Below are positions 25,391 to 33,791 of a stretch of DNA of 38,181 nt, one piece after another. The notes under the pieces were generated by a model that saw nothing but the letters and a program-made list of their open reading frames with translations, had not been told where the DNA came from and ran no database searches. Source of the DNA: Gammaproteobacteria bacterium (GTDB taxonomy: Bacteria > Pseudomonadota > Gammaproteobacteria > Steroidobacterales > Steroidobacteraceae); contig VGVB01000027.1 of assembly GCA_016882265.1 (NCBI GenBank), positions 1 through 38,181 on the forward strand, in the 5' to 3' direction. The position numbers were made by a program, and so were the translations under genes. How positions within the stretch are numbered: the first letter of the stretch is position 1; each line of letters begins with the position of its first letter.

Positions 25391-25663
25391 GTGTCCTGGA
25401 CCACTTTCTTCACCGTGTTCGCGACCATCTTCGTCGCCGAGATCGGCGACAAGACTCAGCTCGCGACGCTGCTGTTCTCGGCGGACGCCGCGACCAGCAA
25501 GTGGACCGTGTTTGCCGCCGCCTCGGCCGCACTGGTCTGCGCCGCCGGTATCGGCGTGCTGGTCGGCGGCCAGCTCGCTCAGTGGATCCAGCCGAAGACC
25601 CTGCACCTGATTGCCGGTCTCGGTTTCATCGGCATCGGCGTGTGGACGCTGGTGGCGCGGTAA
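25391..25663 (+). CDS. GDT1/TMEM165 (UPF0016) family protein, single-domain form
   Basis: 90 residues from a GTG at 25391, preceded by GGGGAG at 25378-25383. It has the family motif E-x-G-D-K-[ST] in FVAEIGDKTQLATLLF and three hydrophobic segments. Eukaryotic GDT1 carries two such units and moves Ca2+/Mn2+; bacterial single-unit forms presumably pair up. It follows the VIT1-like gene by 31 bp and may form a metal-efflux group with it. Confidence 0.92.
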   Translation: MSWTTFFTVFATIFVAEIGDKTQLATLLFSADAATSKWTVFAAASAALVCAAGIGVLVGGQLAQWIQPKTLHLIAGLGFIGIGVWTLVAR

Positions 25664-25689
25664 GCGACGCCTTTCTCGCGGTTCCCGGT

Positions 25690-26010
25690 ATGAATTCGCA
25701 TAGCGTGATGGGCAGCGCGCGCGCATCGTGCCGTCATGAGCGGGTACCGGTTGAGAGTCGTCACACTTGCGGATCAGGTGACCATTCACAACGCCTTTCC
25801 GGACCGAGGTTTCCGTCCACGAGGTTGTACTACTTCCCGGATACGGACTCCCTGTACATCGATCTGGCCGAGCGGCCCGGTACGGTCGGGATGGCGGCGC
25901 CGTAGGGCCGCTCGCTTCGAGCCCCATCGCGAGCCGGACCGCCAGCCCCGATGGTTGCGGACGATGGCATCGGCCTCGGAGAACATCATTGGCGTAAGGT
26001 CATTGACATG
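25690..26010 (+). pseudogene. Relic of a DUF4258/DUF2283-like gene pair
   Basis: This 368-bp gap (25664-26031) holds broken coding pieces. In one frame, 25736-25820, the translation LRVVTLADQVTIHNAFPDRG resembles the end of DUF4258 proteins. In the next frame, from 25825, LYYFPDTDSLYIDLAERPGT is a convincing DUF2283 start, but it stops at 25905. A third frame near 25955-26010 gives DDGIGLGEHHWRKVIDM, like a DUF2283 end. DUF4258 and DUF2283 genes often sit together and look like a toxin-antitoxin pair. No intact reading frame remains. The DUF2283 part is fairly clear, the DUF4258 part weak. Confidence 0.45.
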
Positions 26011-26039
26011 TAATCTGGTTGTCATACACTTATGACAAC
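26003..26039 (+). promoter_or_regulatory. Promoter and palindromic operator of the RHH/PIN toxin-antitoxin pair
   Basis: A consensus -35 TTGACA at 26003-26008 is followed after 16 bp by TACACT (26025-26030). A perfect inverted repeat, GTTGTCATA (26018-26026) and TATGACAAC (26031-26039) with four bases between, covers the -10. This is the usual layout for repression by a ribbon-helix-helix antitoxin. Confidence 0.7.
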
Positions 26040-26055
26040 TCTTGAGGCCAAGCTG

Positions 26056-26340
26056 ATGACCGCTTCTGACATCCGCATCAACGCGCGACTAACAGGCGAG
26101 GACGCCGCCCGGTTCCAGGAACTGCTGCGACGCAGCGGTCACTCGGCCTCGGAGCTGCTGCGCGACGCCTTGCGGGAGTACCACGCCGCAAGGCAGCGCC
26201 CGCGGCGCAATCCCCTCGAATTGCTGGCCGGCTACATCGCTACCGGCGAAGGCCCGGAAGACCTCTCGACCCGATACAAGGAGTACCTGGCCACAGTTTT
26301 TCAAGAAAAGTTCCCGATACATGTCCAGCATGAACCGTGA
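26056..26340 (+). CDS. Ribbon-helix-helix antitoxin of a PIN toxin pair
   Basis: 94 residues from the ATG at 26056, which has GAGG at 26044-26047. An in-frame ATG at 26032 lies inside the operator and lacks a ribosome site. Residues 4-45 (DIRINARLTGEDAARFQELL, then SASELLRDALREYHAARQ) form a strand-helix-helix of the CopG/MetJ type. The remainder would wrap the toxin. The stop codon overlaps the toxin GTG start, the standard coupling in such modules. Confidence 0.85.
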   Translation: MTASDIRINARLTGEDAARFQELLRRSGHSASELLRDALREYHAARQRPRRNPLELLAGYIATGEGPEDLSTRYKEYLATVFQEKFPIHVQHEP

Positions 26341-26762
26341 TTCTGGCCGATAGCGGCTTCTGGATCGCACTGGGCAATCGACGCGACCGTCATCATGCAG
26401 CCGCATGCGCGGCGGCCGAACGCTGGGCTGGCGAGGGCTTCGCCAGCACGTGGCCGGTGCTGACCGAGGTAGTCCACGTGCTGGTAGCACGGGTCGGCGT
26501 GAGTCAGGCGCTGGAGTTCATCGATGCAATCGCTGCGGGCGCCTGCGCCGTGCCAGCGCCACCCGAAGATGCACTCGCGAGCGCGGCGCGGTTGATGCGT
26601 CGCTACTGCAACCTGCCGATGGACCTGGCTGACGCCTCGCTGGTCGTCCTGGCCGAACAACTCGAAGAAGGCCGTATCCTGTCCACTGACCTGCGAGACT
26701 TTTCCGGTTATCGCTGGAAGAATGCACGGCCGTTCGAAAACCTGCTGCTCCCGGGAGGTTGA
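26337..26762 (+). CDS. PIN-domain ribonuclease toxin (VapC-like)
   Basis: 141 residues, GTG start overlapping the antitoxin stop. The PIN acidic residues are present: D5 in ILADSGFWIAL, E44 in VLTEVVHVL, D99 in MDLADASLVVLAE and D118 in ILSTDLRDF. VapC toxins cut tRNA or rRNA in a metal-dependent way, and the upstream antitoxin neutralises them. The active site appears intact, so the module may be functional. The next 200 bp (26763-26963) hold no gene I can support. Confidence 0.88.
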   Translation: MILADSGFWIALGNRRDRHHAAACAAAERWAGEGFASTWPVLTEVVHVLVARVGVSQALEFIDAIAAGACAVPAPPEDALASAARLMRRYCNLPMDLADASLVVLAEQLEEGRILSTDLRDFSGYRWKNARPFENLLLPGG

Positions 26763-26908
26763 ACCGGTCAGCGTCACGCGGCAGGCAAAGCCGACCGCTG
26801 ACGATGGCGACGAGCGCGCTGGCAGATGCGGCCAACCCACGGGCTCGATCCGGCTCTGGCGGTGCAGCGCGATTCCAGCTTCGTTACCTACACTTCGTTG
26901 GCCTTCCC

Positions 26909-26937
26909 TTGCCGGAACGAATGCCTTGTATTACATT
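26909..26937 (+). promoter_or_regulatory. Possible promoter of the ParD/ParE-like pair
   Basis: TTGCCG (26909-26914) and TACATT (26932-26937) are 17 bp apart. The -10 lies within an AT-rich stretch containing the palindrome TGTATTACA (26928-26936) and repeated CATT motifs, plausible antitoxin-binding sites. Confidence 0.4.
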
Positions 26938-26963
26938 GCATTCATGTACTGGAGGGTCGCACC

Positions 26964-27236
26964 GTGACCGTCACCACTGTTCGCCTTCAGCCCGAGGTTG
27001 AAAGCGGCATCGAGGCAATGGCCGTACAACTCCACCGCAGCAAGAGCTGGCTGATCAATCAAGCACTCAGAGAGTTCCTGCTGCGCCAGGAACGGCAGCA
27101 CCAGCGCTGGCAGGAGACCCTGCAGGCTATCGACTCAGTGGCCCAGGGGCGCGTGGTTTCCGGAGAGGCCGTCCATGAATGGCTGCGAAGCTGGGGCTCC
27201 GAGAGCGAATTGCCGCCGCCGACAGCCGGTCAGTGA
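26964..27236 (+). CDS. Ribbon-helix-helix antitoxin (ParD/CopG-like)
   Basis: 90 residues from a GTG at 26964, chosen because GGAGGG at 26951-26956 is ideally placed. VTTVRLQPEVESGIEAMAVQ then LHRSKSWLINQALREFLLRQ is a typical RHH domain. The following helix and RVVSGEAVHEWLRSWG resemble antitoxins paired with RelE/ParE toxins. The stop overlaps the GTG start of the toxin gene. Confidence 0.87.
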   Translation: MTVTTVRLQPEVESGIEAMAVQLHRSKSWLINQALREFLLRQERQHQRWQETLQAIDSVAQGRVVSGEAVHEWLRSWGSESELPPPTAGQ

Positions 27237-27631
27237 GGCTGGTCTATTCGGAAATGGCGGTCGCCGATCTGACGCGTCTCCGTGCCTTCATCGCGGAGAA
27301 GAATCCGACAGCAGCAGCACGGATCGCCGCTGATCTGGTCGTTCGCCTGGAGAAGTTGCGCCTGTTTCCGCAGATGGGCATCGCCGTACCGCAGGCGCCA
27401 CAGCCAGGCGTCATCCGTGAAATGGAATTTGGCCGGTACGTCGTCCGTTACGCAGCCCAGGCAGAATCCGTAGTGGTACTACGCATCTGGCATCACCTCG
27501 AAGATCGCGAGGGGGGGCGGCGGGTAAACGACAACATCGGCGAATCCAGAACGCCAGTCGCCCGCGCAGAGCGGACCTTCACTTCTCATACCCGTAAACA
27601 TTTCGAGCGCGCTCTGGCCGGGCCGAGGTAG
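27233..27631 (+). CDS. ParE/RelE-superfamily toxin with an abnormal C-terminal tail
   Basis: 132 residues. VRLVYSEMAVADLTRLRAFI, LEKLRLFPQMGIAVP and VIREMEFGRYVVRYAAQAES up to VVVLRIWHHLEDR form a complete ParE-like toxin of about 92 residues. After that the frame runs through a G7 tract (27511-27517) into 39 residues that do not look like the family. If the tract were one G shorter, translation would end at TAA 27525-27527 after 97 residues, the usual length. So there may be a recent frameshift, a slippage site or a sequencing error. The toxin core appears intact. Confidence 0.8.
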   Translation: MRLVYSEMAVADLTRLRAFIAEKNPTAAARIAADLVVRLEKLRLFPQMGIAVPQAPQPGVIREMEFGRYVVRYAAQAESVVVLRIWHHLEDREGGRRVNDNIGESRTPVARAERTFTSHTRKHFERALAGPR

Positions 27632-27715
27632 CTGCCGCAGCACGATTCGCCGCACCACCCGTCCCGCTCCGGCGTACACTGCCCCCGACCCTTGCCCACT
27701 CACGGGGGATGCACC

Positions 27716-28102
27716 ATGACCGCAGAACTCACCTTGCTCGTCTGGTCCGTGTCGCTGCTGATCCTGCAGGTCCTGATTTCGATCACCGGCGCGATGCTGC
27801 AGGTGCCGCTGGCCACGCTGGTCGGCAATCGCGACACGCCGATCCAGCTCAGCGGCTGGGCCGGCCGCGCCAAACGCGCGCACGTCAATCTGCTGGAGAA
27901 CCTGCTGCCGTTCGCGGCGCTGGTGCTGGTCGCCGACGCCGCCGGCGTCAGCAACGCGATGACCGTACTCGGCGCGCAGTTGTTCTTCTGGGCGCGCGTC
28001 GCGTATGCGGCCATCTATCTCGCCGGCATTCCGTGGCTGCGCACCGGTGCCTGGACGGTCGGCCTGGTCGGGATGATCCTGATCCTGCTGCAGCTCTGCT
28101 GA
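27716..28102 (+). CDS. MAPEG family membrane protein
   Basis: 128 residues from the ATG at 27716, with GGGGA at 27704-27708. Four hydrophobic segments are visible. The motif GWAGRAKRAHVNLLENLLPF, with Arg, Asn and Glu in the second segment, is the MAPEG hallmark, and ARVAYAAIYLAGIPWLRTGAW follows. Eukaryotic members are glutathione transferases or leukotriene enzymes; bacterial members of this short type are mostly uncharacterised. It converges with the phhB gene. Confidence 0.92.
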   Translation: MTAELTLLVWSVSLLILQVLISITGAMLQVPLATLVGNRDTPIQLSGWAGRAKRAHVNLLENLLPFAALVLVADAAGVSNAMTVLGAQLFFWARVAYAAIYLAGIPWLRTGAWTVGLVGMILILLQLC

Positions 28103-28115
28103 TTCGCGGCCTGGC

Positions 28116-28138
28116 GGCGGCGCTCAGCCGGCGCCGCC
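28116..28138. terminator. GC-rich hairpin between converging genes
   Basis: GGCGGCGC (28116-28123) and GCGCCGCC (28131-28138) form a perfect 8-bp stem with a seven-base loop, overlapping the end of the phhB gene. It could stop transcription from either side, but there is no T tract. Confidence 0.3.
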
Positions 28139-28474
28139 GCGCGGGCCCGCACCGAGCTGGTCGATCTTCGCCGCGAGAATGAAATCGCTCGCGGTCAGGC
28201 CGTCGATCTTGTGCGTCCGGATTTCGACGCCGACCCGCCCCCAGGACAGGCGCAGGTCCGGGTGATGGCCCTGCTCGTCCGCCAGCCGGCCGATCGAGTT
28301 GACGAAGGCCAGCGCGGTGGCGAAGTCGGGGAACGGATAGGTCTTCAGCAGATGATGATCGCGCTCGACGGTCCAGCCGTCGAGCTGGGCCAGGTACTCG
28401 CGGACTTCGCCTGGCTGCAGCGGCGGCACACCGCCGCGGCAGGGAATGCACTGTTGCTCGTGCAGCACCGGCAT
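28124..28474 (-). CDS. phhB: Pterin-4a-carbinolamine dehydratase
   Basis: 116 residues. The start is the ATG complementary to 28472-28474, preceded by GGAGGT. The signature RLADEQGHHPDLRLSWGRV carries the active-site histidines, and LDGWTVERDHHLLKTYPFPD and KIDGLTASDFILAAKID are typical. It dehydrates the carbinolamine produced by aromatic amino acid hydroxylases and regenerates tetrahydrobiopterin. An N-terminal C-x2-C (QQCIPCRGG) is seen in many bacterial members. No phenylalanine hydroxylase gene is in the window. The fumarase gene is divergent, 60 bp away. Confidence 0.95.
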   Translation of the reverse strand: MPVLHEQQCIPCRGGVPPLQPGEVREYLAQLDGWTVERDHHLLKTYPFPDFATALAFVNSIGRLADEQGHHPDLRLSWGRVGVEIRTHKIDGLTASDFILAAKIDQLGAGPRGGAG

Positions 28475-28534
28475 ACGTCGCACCTCCATGGCGGACCAGC
28501 GGGCCATCCGGGCCCGCCTTGGTATCATAGCGCG

Positions 28535-30073
28535 ATGAACGCCACGACCGTCATCCGCGAAACCGACTTCGTGCAGAGCATCGCCGATGCGCTGCAGTTC
28601 ATCTCCTATTACCACCCGGCCGACTACATCCGCCATCTGGCGCGCGCGTACGAACGCGAACAGTCGCCGGCCGCACGCGATGCGATCGCGCAGATCCTGA
28701 CCAACTCGCGCCTGTGCGCGCTCGGCCACCGGCCGATCTGCCAGGACACTGGCATCGTCAACGTGTTCCTGAAGGTCGGCATGGACGTGCGCTGGGATAC
28801 GCGCCGCAGCATCACCGACCTCGTCAACGAGGGCGTGCGCCAGGCCTACCTGCGGCCGGACAATCCGCTGCGCGCCTCGATCGTCGCCGACCCGCTGTTC
28901 GCGCGGCAGAACACCCGCGACAACACGCCAGCCGTCGTGCAGGTCGAGCTGATGCCAGGCAGCACGGTGGACGTCCACGTGGCGGCCAAGGGCGGCGGCT
29001 CCGAGAACAAGTCGCAGCTCGCGATGCTGAATCCCAATGACTCGCTCGTGGACTGGGTGCTGGAGACGGTGCCCGAGATGGGCGCCGGCTGGTGTCCGCC
29101 CGGCATGCTCGGCATCGGCGTCGGCGGCACCGCCGAGAAGGCCGCGCTGCTGGCCAAGGAAGTACTGATGGAGCCGATCGACATGCACGAGCTGCTCGCG
29201 CGCGGTCCGGCGAACCGTCTCGAGGAGCTGCGCATCGAGCTGTACGAGAAGGTCAACGCGCTCGGCATCGGCGCGCAGGGTCTCGGCGGGCTGACCACCG
29301 TGCTCGACGTCAAGATCCGCACCTTCCCGACCCACGCGGCCTCGAAGCCGGTGGCGATGATCCCGAACTGCGCCGCCACCCGCCACGTACACTTCGAGCT
29401 GGACGGCAGCGGACCGGTGGCGCTCGAACCGCCGCCGCCGGAGACCTGGCCGGCCGTGAGCTGGAGCCCGGCCGCCGATGCGCGGCGCGTCGACCTCGAT
29501 GCGCTGACGCACGACGAAGTAAAGAGCTGGAAGCCGGGCCAGACGCTGCTGTTGTCAGGGAAAATGCTGACCGGCCGCGATGCGGCCCACCGTCGCCTGG
29601 TGGAACTGCTGCAGAGCGGCGGCGAACTGCCGCCCGGCGTGGACTTCCGCAACCGCGTGATCTATTACGTCGGCCCGGTGGACCCGGTGCGCGACGAAGT
29701 CGTCGGCCCGGCCGGCCCGACCACCGCGACGCGCATGGACCGCTTCACCGCGCCGCTGCTGGAACGCACCGGGCTGCTGGCGATGATCGGCAAGGCCGAA
29801 CGCGGGCCGCAGGCCATCGAGGCGATCCGTCGCAACGAGGCGGCCTATCTGATCGCGATCGGCGGCGCGGCCTATCTCGTCGCGCGCGCGATCCGCGCCG
29901 CGCGCGTGGTCGCGTTCCCCGACCTCGGCATGGAGGCGATCTACGAATTCGACGTGCGCGACATGCCGGTCACAGTGGCCGTGGATGCGCGCGGGGACTC
30001 GGTGCACACGTCAGGCCCGGCGGTCTGGCTCGAGCGCATTCACACGCTGAAGATTCCGGTGCGGGTGGCGTAA
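28535..30073 (+). CDS. Class I fumarate hydratase (iron-sulphur type)
   Basis: 512 residues. It interconverts fumarate and malate with a [4Fe-4S] cluster. Likely cluster ligands are C69 in ICQDTGI, C187 in GWCPPGMLG and C279 in IPNCAATRHVHFE. N- and C-terminal domains are joined in one chain, as in FumA, with VDFRNRVIYYVGPVDPVRDE, VVGPAGPTTATRMD and the end FDVRDMPVTVAVDARGDSVH. The ATG at 28535 lies only eight bases after a TATCAT sequence, so the leader may be very short or the promoter may lie further upstream. Confidence 0.96.
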   Translation: MNATTVIRETDFVQSIADALQFISYYHPADYIRHLARAYEREQSPAARDAIAQILTNSRLCALGHRPICQDTGIVNVFLKVGMDVRWDTRRSITDLVNEGVRQAYLRPDNPLRASIVADPLFARQNTRDNTPAVVQVELMPGSTVDVHVAAKGGGSENKSQLAMLNPNDSLVDWVLETVPEMGAGWCPPGMLGIGVGGTAEKAALLAKEVLMEPIDMHELLARGPANRLEELRIELYEKVNALGIGAQGLGGLTTVLDVKIRTFPTHAASKPVAMIPNCAATRHVHFELDGSGPVALEPPPPETWPAVSWSPAADARRVDLDALTHDEVKSWKPGQTLLLSGKMLTGRDAAHRRLVELLQSGGELPPGVDFRNRVIYYVGPVDPVRDEVVGPAGPTTATRMDRFTAPLLERTGLLAMIGKAERGPQAIEAIRRNEAAYLIAIGGAAYLVARAIRAARVVAFPDLGMEAIYEFDVRDMPVTVAVDARGDSVHTSGPAVWLERIHTLKIPVRVA

Positions 30074-30100
30074 GGCGCCACTGGCCGCGGGCCGGCGCCT
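30073..30100. terminator. Hairpin between fumarase and the FAH-family gene
   Basis: AGGCGCC (30073-30079) and GGCGCCT (30094-30100) form a perfect outer stem, with an inner GGCC/GGCC pair. It fills the gap between two converging genes and may be a bidirectional terminator; no T tract follows. Confidence 0.35.
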
Positions 30101-30795
30101 CACCCCGCCCCGATCGTGTGCTCCAGCACGCCGACGCCCTCGACGCCGCCGACCACGCGGTCGCCGGGATGCAGCGCGCCGACACCGGCCGGCGTGCCGG
30201 TGAAGATCAGGTCGCCGGGCGCGAGCGCCACGTAGGTGGACAGTTCGGCGATGATCTCGGGCACGCTCCAGAACATGTCGGCGATGTCGCCGTGCTGTCG
30301 CGGCACGTCGTTGACCTCGAGCCAGATGCGGCCGGAGTTCGGATGGCCGCAGAGCGCGACCGGCACGATCGGGGTGACCGGCGCCGACTGGTCGGCGCCC
30401 TTGGCCAGGTCCCAGGGATGGCCCTTCTGGCGCGCGTCGGATTGCAGGTCACGGCGCGTCAGGTCGTTGCCGACCGCATAGCCGAACACGAGCTCGAGGG
30501 CGTGGTCGATCCCGACATCGCGGCCGCCACGGCCCAGCGCGATCACCAGCTCGATCTCATGGTGGAGACTGGCGGTGCGCGGCGGATACGGGATCTCGGC
30601 GCCGGAGGCTGCGACGGCATCTGCCGGCTTGGCGAAGAAGAACGGCGGGACGCGCTCGCCGAGACCCATCTCGCGGGCGTGCTCGAGGTAGTTTCGCCCG
30701 ACGCAATACACGCGCCGGACCGGAAACAGCCGCTCGCTGCCGGCGACCGGCAGCGCTGGCCGCGCTGGCGGGGCAAAGGCGTATTCTTCGTTCAT
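30100..30795 (-). CDS. Fumarylacetoacetate hydrolase family protein
   Basis: 231 residues from the ATG at 30795; a GTG at 30810 would add five. [28 protein letters not shown], the metal-binding [12 protein letters not shown] with its two Glu, the Asp in [28 protein letters not shown] and the end [17 protein letters not shown] fit the short FAH type, often acylpyruvate hydrolase or oxaloacetate tautomerase. The substrate cannot be settled here. It converges with fumarase, though the two need not act together. Confidence 0.93.
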   Translation of the reverse strand: MNEEYAFAPPARPALPVAGSERLFPVRRVYCVGRNYLEHAREMGLGERVPPFFFAKPADAVAASGAEIPYPPRTASLHHEIELVIALGRGGRDVGIDHALELVFGYAVGNDLTRRDLQSDARQKGHPWDLAKGADQSAPVTPIVPVALCGHPNSGRIWLEVNDVPRQHGDIADMFWSVPEIIAELSTYVALAPGDLIFTGTPAGVGALHPGDRVVGGVEGVGVLEHTIGAG

Positions 30796-30834
30796 CGCGT
30801 CCGGGTACACTAGCGCAAATGCCAGCGAGCGGCC

Positions 30835-31050
30835 ATGACCCGAACATCCCTTAGCGCCGCTGCGCTTTCGGTGGTCCTGCTCGCGGGCTGTGGCCAGACC
30901 GGGCCGTTGTACCTGCCGGACGCGGAAATCAGGACACCGATCGAGATCCGCGGCCCGGCCCCACCGGCGCCCGCTGTGCCTGCGCAGGCCGAAACCCCGC
31001 CTACCGCACCCGCCAAGAACCAGCCAGACGACCCGCCGCCGGAACGGTGA
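30835..31050 (+). CDS. lptM: LptM (YifL-like) outer-membrane lipoprotein
   Basis: 71 residues. A short signal with the lipobox LAGC (C19) is followed by [10 protein letters not shown], the family pattern CGxxGPLYxP. The rest is a Pro/Ala-rich tail. LptM helps the LPS translocon LptD/LptE mature, and in many gammaproteobacteria it is a tiny gene of this kind. A TACACT element at 30806-30811 may be its -10. The stop overlaps a possible GTG start of polA. Confidence 0.88.
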   Translation: MTRTSLSAAALSVVLLAGCGQTGPLYLPDAEIRTPIEIRGPAPPAPAVPAQAETPPTAPAKNQPDDPPPER

Positions 31051-31055
31051 CCCCC

Positions 31056-33791
31056 ATGGGCAGCCCGGGCAGGCTCTGGCTGGTAGACGGTTCGTCCTAC
31101 CTGTACCGCGCGTTCTTCGCGCTGCCGCCCCTGTCCACCTCGACCGGCCTGCCGACCGGCGCGGTGCTCGGCGTGCTCAACATGCTGAACAAGCTGCTGC
31201 GCGAGGAGGACCCGGAGCTGATCGCGGTCGTGATGGACGCGCCGGGCCGGACTTTCCGCGACGAACTGTTCGAGGAGTACAAGGCGCAGCGTCCGCCGAT
31301 GCCGGACGAGCTGCGCGCGCAGATTGCGCCGCTCGAGGCGGCGATTCCGGCGCTGGGCCTGCCGCTGCTGCGGGTCGCGGGCGTCGAGGCCGACGACGTG
31401 ATCGGCACGCTGGCCGACCGCGCCCGCTCGGCCGGGCTCGAGGTCGTCGTCTCGACCGGTGACAAGGACATGGCCCAGCTCGTCGATGCGCGCGTCACGC
31501 TGGTCAACACGATGTACGACACGCGCCTCGATGCCGACGGCGTGCGGGCGAAGTTCGGCGTCGCGCCGGCGCAGATCGTGGACTACCTCGCGCTGACCGG
31601 AGACAGCGCCGACAATATCCCGGGCGTACCCAAGGTCGGGCCGAAGACCGCGGCGAAATGGCTCGGCGAGTACGGCAGCCTCGAGGCGTTGATCGCGCAC
31701 GCCGCGGACATCAGCGGCAAGGTTGGCGAGAGCCTGCGGGGGCATCTCGGCGAGCTGGAGCTGTCGCGCCAGCTTGCGACGATCCGACGCGACGTCGACC
31801 TCGGACTCGAGCCCGCCGATCTCCGGCGCCGGCCACCGGATGCCGCGGCGCTCGCGGCGCTGTACCGCCGCCTCGAGTTCCACTCGCTGCTGCGCCATCT
31901 GCCGGGGCAGGCAGCGGAACCGGCGGCCCCGGCCGCGCAGGAGCCGGCCACGCCCACGGCGCCGGGGCCTGCCGATCCGCCGGCGCGTCGTTACGAAACC
32001 ATCCTGACAGCGGCAGCGTTCGCAGACTGGCTGCAACGCCTGCGCGCAGCGCCGCTCTTCGCCATCGACACCGAGACGACCAGCCTCGATTACATGCAGG
32101 CGCGCCTCGTTGGCATTTCGTTCTGCGTCGAGCCGGGCCATGCCGCTTACCTGCCGCTCGCGCACGACGGCCCCGGCGCGCCGGAGCAACTCGACCCGAC
32201 CGCGGTGCTCGAGCGCCTGCGGCCGCTGCTCGAGGACCCGAAGCGGCCAAAGCTCGGTCATCACCTGAAGTACGACGCCCACGTGTTCGCGAATCACGGC
32301 ATCCGCCTCGCCGGCCCGTGGCATGACTCGATGCTCGAGTCCTACGTGCTGAACTCGACCGCGACGCGGCACGACATGGATTCCTGCGCGCAGCACTACC
32401 TCGGCCTCGACACGATCCCGTACGAACAGGTCGCCGGCAAGGGCGCGAAGCAGATCCCGTTCAGCCAGGTGCCGGTCGAACAGGCGAGCGAGTACTCGGC
32501 CGAGGACGCCGATGTCACGCTGCGCCTGCACCGGATGCTGCACGGAAAGCTGGCGCGGCTGCCGAAACTGCTGCAGGTGTACGAGGAGCTCGAGCGGCCG
32601 CTCGCGCCGGTGCTGCTGGCGATGGAACGGCGCGGCGTGCTGGTCGACCGCGAGCGGCTGCGCGCGCACAGCGCCGAAATGGCGCGGCGCCTGGTCGAGC
32701 TCGAGGCCGCGGCGCACGCGGCGGCCGGCCAGCCGTTCAACCTCGATTCGCCGAAGCAGTTGCAGGCGATCCTGTTCGAGCAGCTTAGACTGCCGGTGCT
32801 GCGCCGCACCGGGACCGGGCAGCCCTCCACTGCCGAGGACGTACTCGAGGAACTTGCGGCGGACTATCCCCTGCCGCGCCTCGTGCTCGAGTACCGCGGT
32901 CTCGCCAAGCTGCGCTCGACCTACACCGAGAAGCTGCCGGGGCTGATCGACGCCGGCACCGGCCGCGTGCACACGTCGTATCACCAGGCGGTTGCGGTCA
33001 CCGGCCGCCTGTCCTCCAGCGATCCGAACCTGCAGAACATCCCGATCCGCACGCCCGAAGGCCGGCGCATCCGCCAGGCCTTCATCGCGCCCGAGGGATC
33101 CGTGCTGCTGGCAGCCGACTACTCGCAGATCGAGCTCAGGATCATGGCGCATCTGTCCGCCGATCCGGGGCTGCTCGCCGCCTTCGCCGGCGACGGCGAC
33201 ATCCATCGCGCGACGGCGGCGGAAGTCTTCGGCGTCAGCCAGGCCGCGATCAGCGCGGAACAGCGCCGCGCCGCCAAGGCGATCAACTTCGGGCTGATGT
33301 ACGGCATGTCGGCGTTCGGCCTCGCCCGCCAGCTCGGCATCGAGCGCGAGGCGGCGCAGCAGTACGTGGACCGCTACTTCGAGCGCTATCCCGGCGTACG
33401 CGGGTTCATGGAACGCACGCGCGTGCAGGCCCGCGAACAGGGCTGGGTCGAAACGGTGTTCGGCCGGCGCCTGTACCTGCCCGACATCGGTGCCCGCGAC
33501 CGACAGGCCCGACAGTACGCGGAACGGAGCGCGATCAACGCACCGATGCAGGGCACCGCCGCTGACATCATCAAACGCGCCATGATCCGCACCCAGGACT
33601 GGCTGATCGCGAGCGGCGCCCCCGCTGCACTCGTGCTGCAGGTGCACGACGAGCTGGTGCTGGAAGTCGAGGCCGCCGCCATCACGGAAGTCCGCGCGCG
33701 GCTCATGGCGATCATGAGCGGCGCCGCCGAACTGGCCGTGCCGCTGGTCGTGGATACCGGCACCGGCGCCAACTGGGACGAAGCCCATTGA
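31056..33791 (+). CDS. polA: DNA polymerase I
   Basis: 911 residues from the ATG at 31056, preferred because GGAACGG lies just upstream and [14 protein letters not shown] follows at once; a GTG at 31047 would add three. Residues 1-290 form the 5'-3' nuclease ([31 protein letters not shown]). Residues about 325-500 are the proofreading exonuclease with D338/E340 in DTETTSLD and intact HHLKYDAH and [11 protein letters not shown]. Residues 520-911 are the polymerase, with D688 in [10 protein letters not shown], the O-helix [14 protein letters not shown] and D865/E866 in [10 protein letters not shown]. All three activities look intact. Confidence 0.98.
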   Translation: MGSPGRLWLVDGSSYLYRAFFALPPLSTSTGLPTGAVLGVLNMLNKLLREEDPELIAVVMDAPGRTFRDELFEEYKAQRPPMPDELRAQIAPLEAAIPALGLPLLRVAGVEADDVIGTLADRARSAGLEVVVSTGDKDMAQLVDARVTLVNTMYDTRLDADGVRAKFGVAPAQIVDYLALTGDSADNIPGVPKVGPKTAAKWLGEYGSLEALIAHAADISGKVGESLRGHLGELELSRQLATIRRDVDLGLEPADLRRRPPDAAALAALYRRLEFHSLLRHLPGQAAEPAAPAAQEPATPTAPGPADPPARRYETILTAAAFADWLQRLRAAPLFAIDTETTSLDYMQARLVGISFCVEPGHAAYLPLAHDGPGAPEQLDPTAVLERLRPLLEDPKRPKLGHHLKYDAHVFANHGIRLAGPWHDSMLESYVLNSTATRHDMDSCAQHYLGLDTIPYEQVAGKGAKQIPFSQVPVEQASEYSAEDADVTLRLHRMLHGKLARLPKLLQVYEELERPLAPVLLAMERRGVLVDRERLRAHSAEMARRLVELEAAAHAAAGQPFNLDSPKQLQAILFEQLRLPVLRRTGTGQPSTAEDVLEELAADYPLPRLVLEYRGLAKLRSTYTEKLPGLIDAGTGRVHTSYHQAVAVTGRLSSSDPNLQNIPIRTPEGRRIRQAFIAPEGSVLLAADYSQIELRIMAHLSADPGLLAAFAGDGDIHRATAAEVFGVSQAAISAEQRRAAKAINFGLMYGMSAFGLARQLGIEREAAQQYVDRYFERYPGVRGFMERTRVQAREQGWVETVFGRRLYLPDIGARDRQARQYAERSAINAPMQGTAADIIKRAMIRTQDWLIASGAPAALVLQVHDELVLEVEAAAITEVRARLMAIMSGAAELAVPLVVDTGTGANWDEAH

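Noticed and set aside
26763..26963. A possible extra gene between the two toxin-antitoxin pairs
   Set aside because: Short open frames exist, but none has a ribosome site, a family pattern or a sensible start.
28211..28534. An N-terminal extension of fumarase in the same frame
   Set aside because: It lies antisense to the well-supported phhB gene, and the ATG at 28535 gives the expected class I fumarase start.
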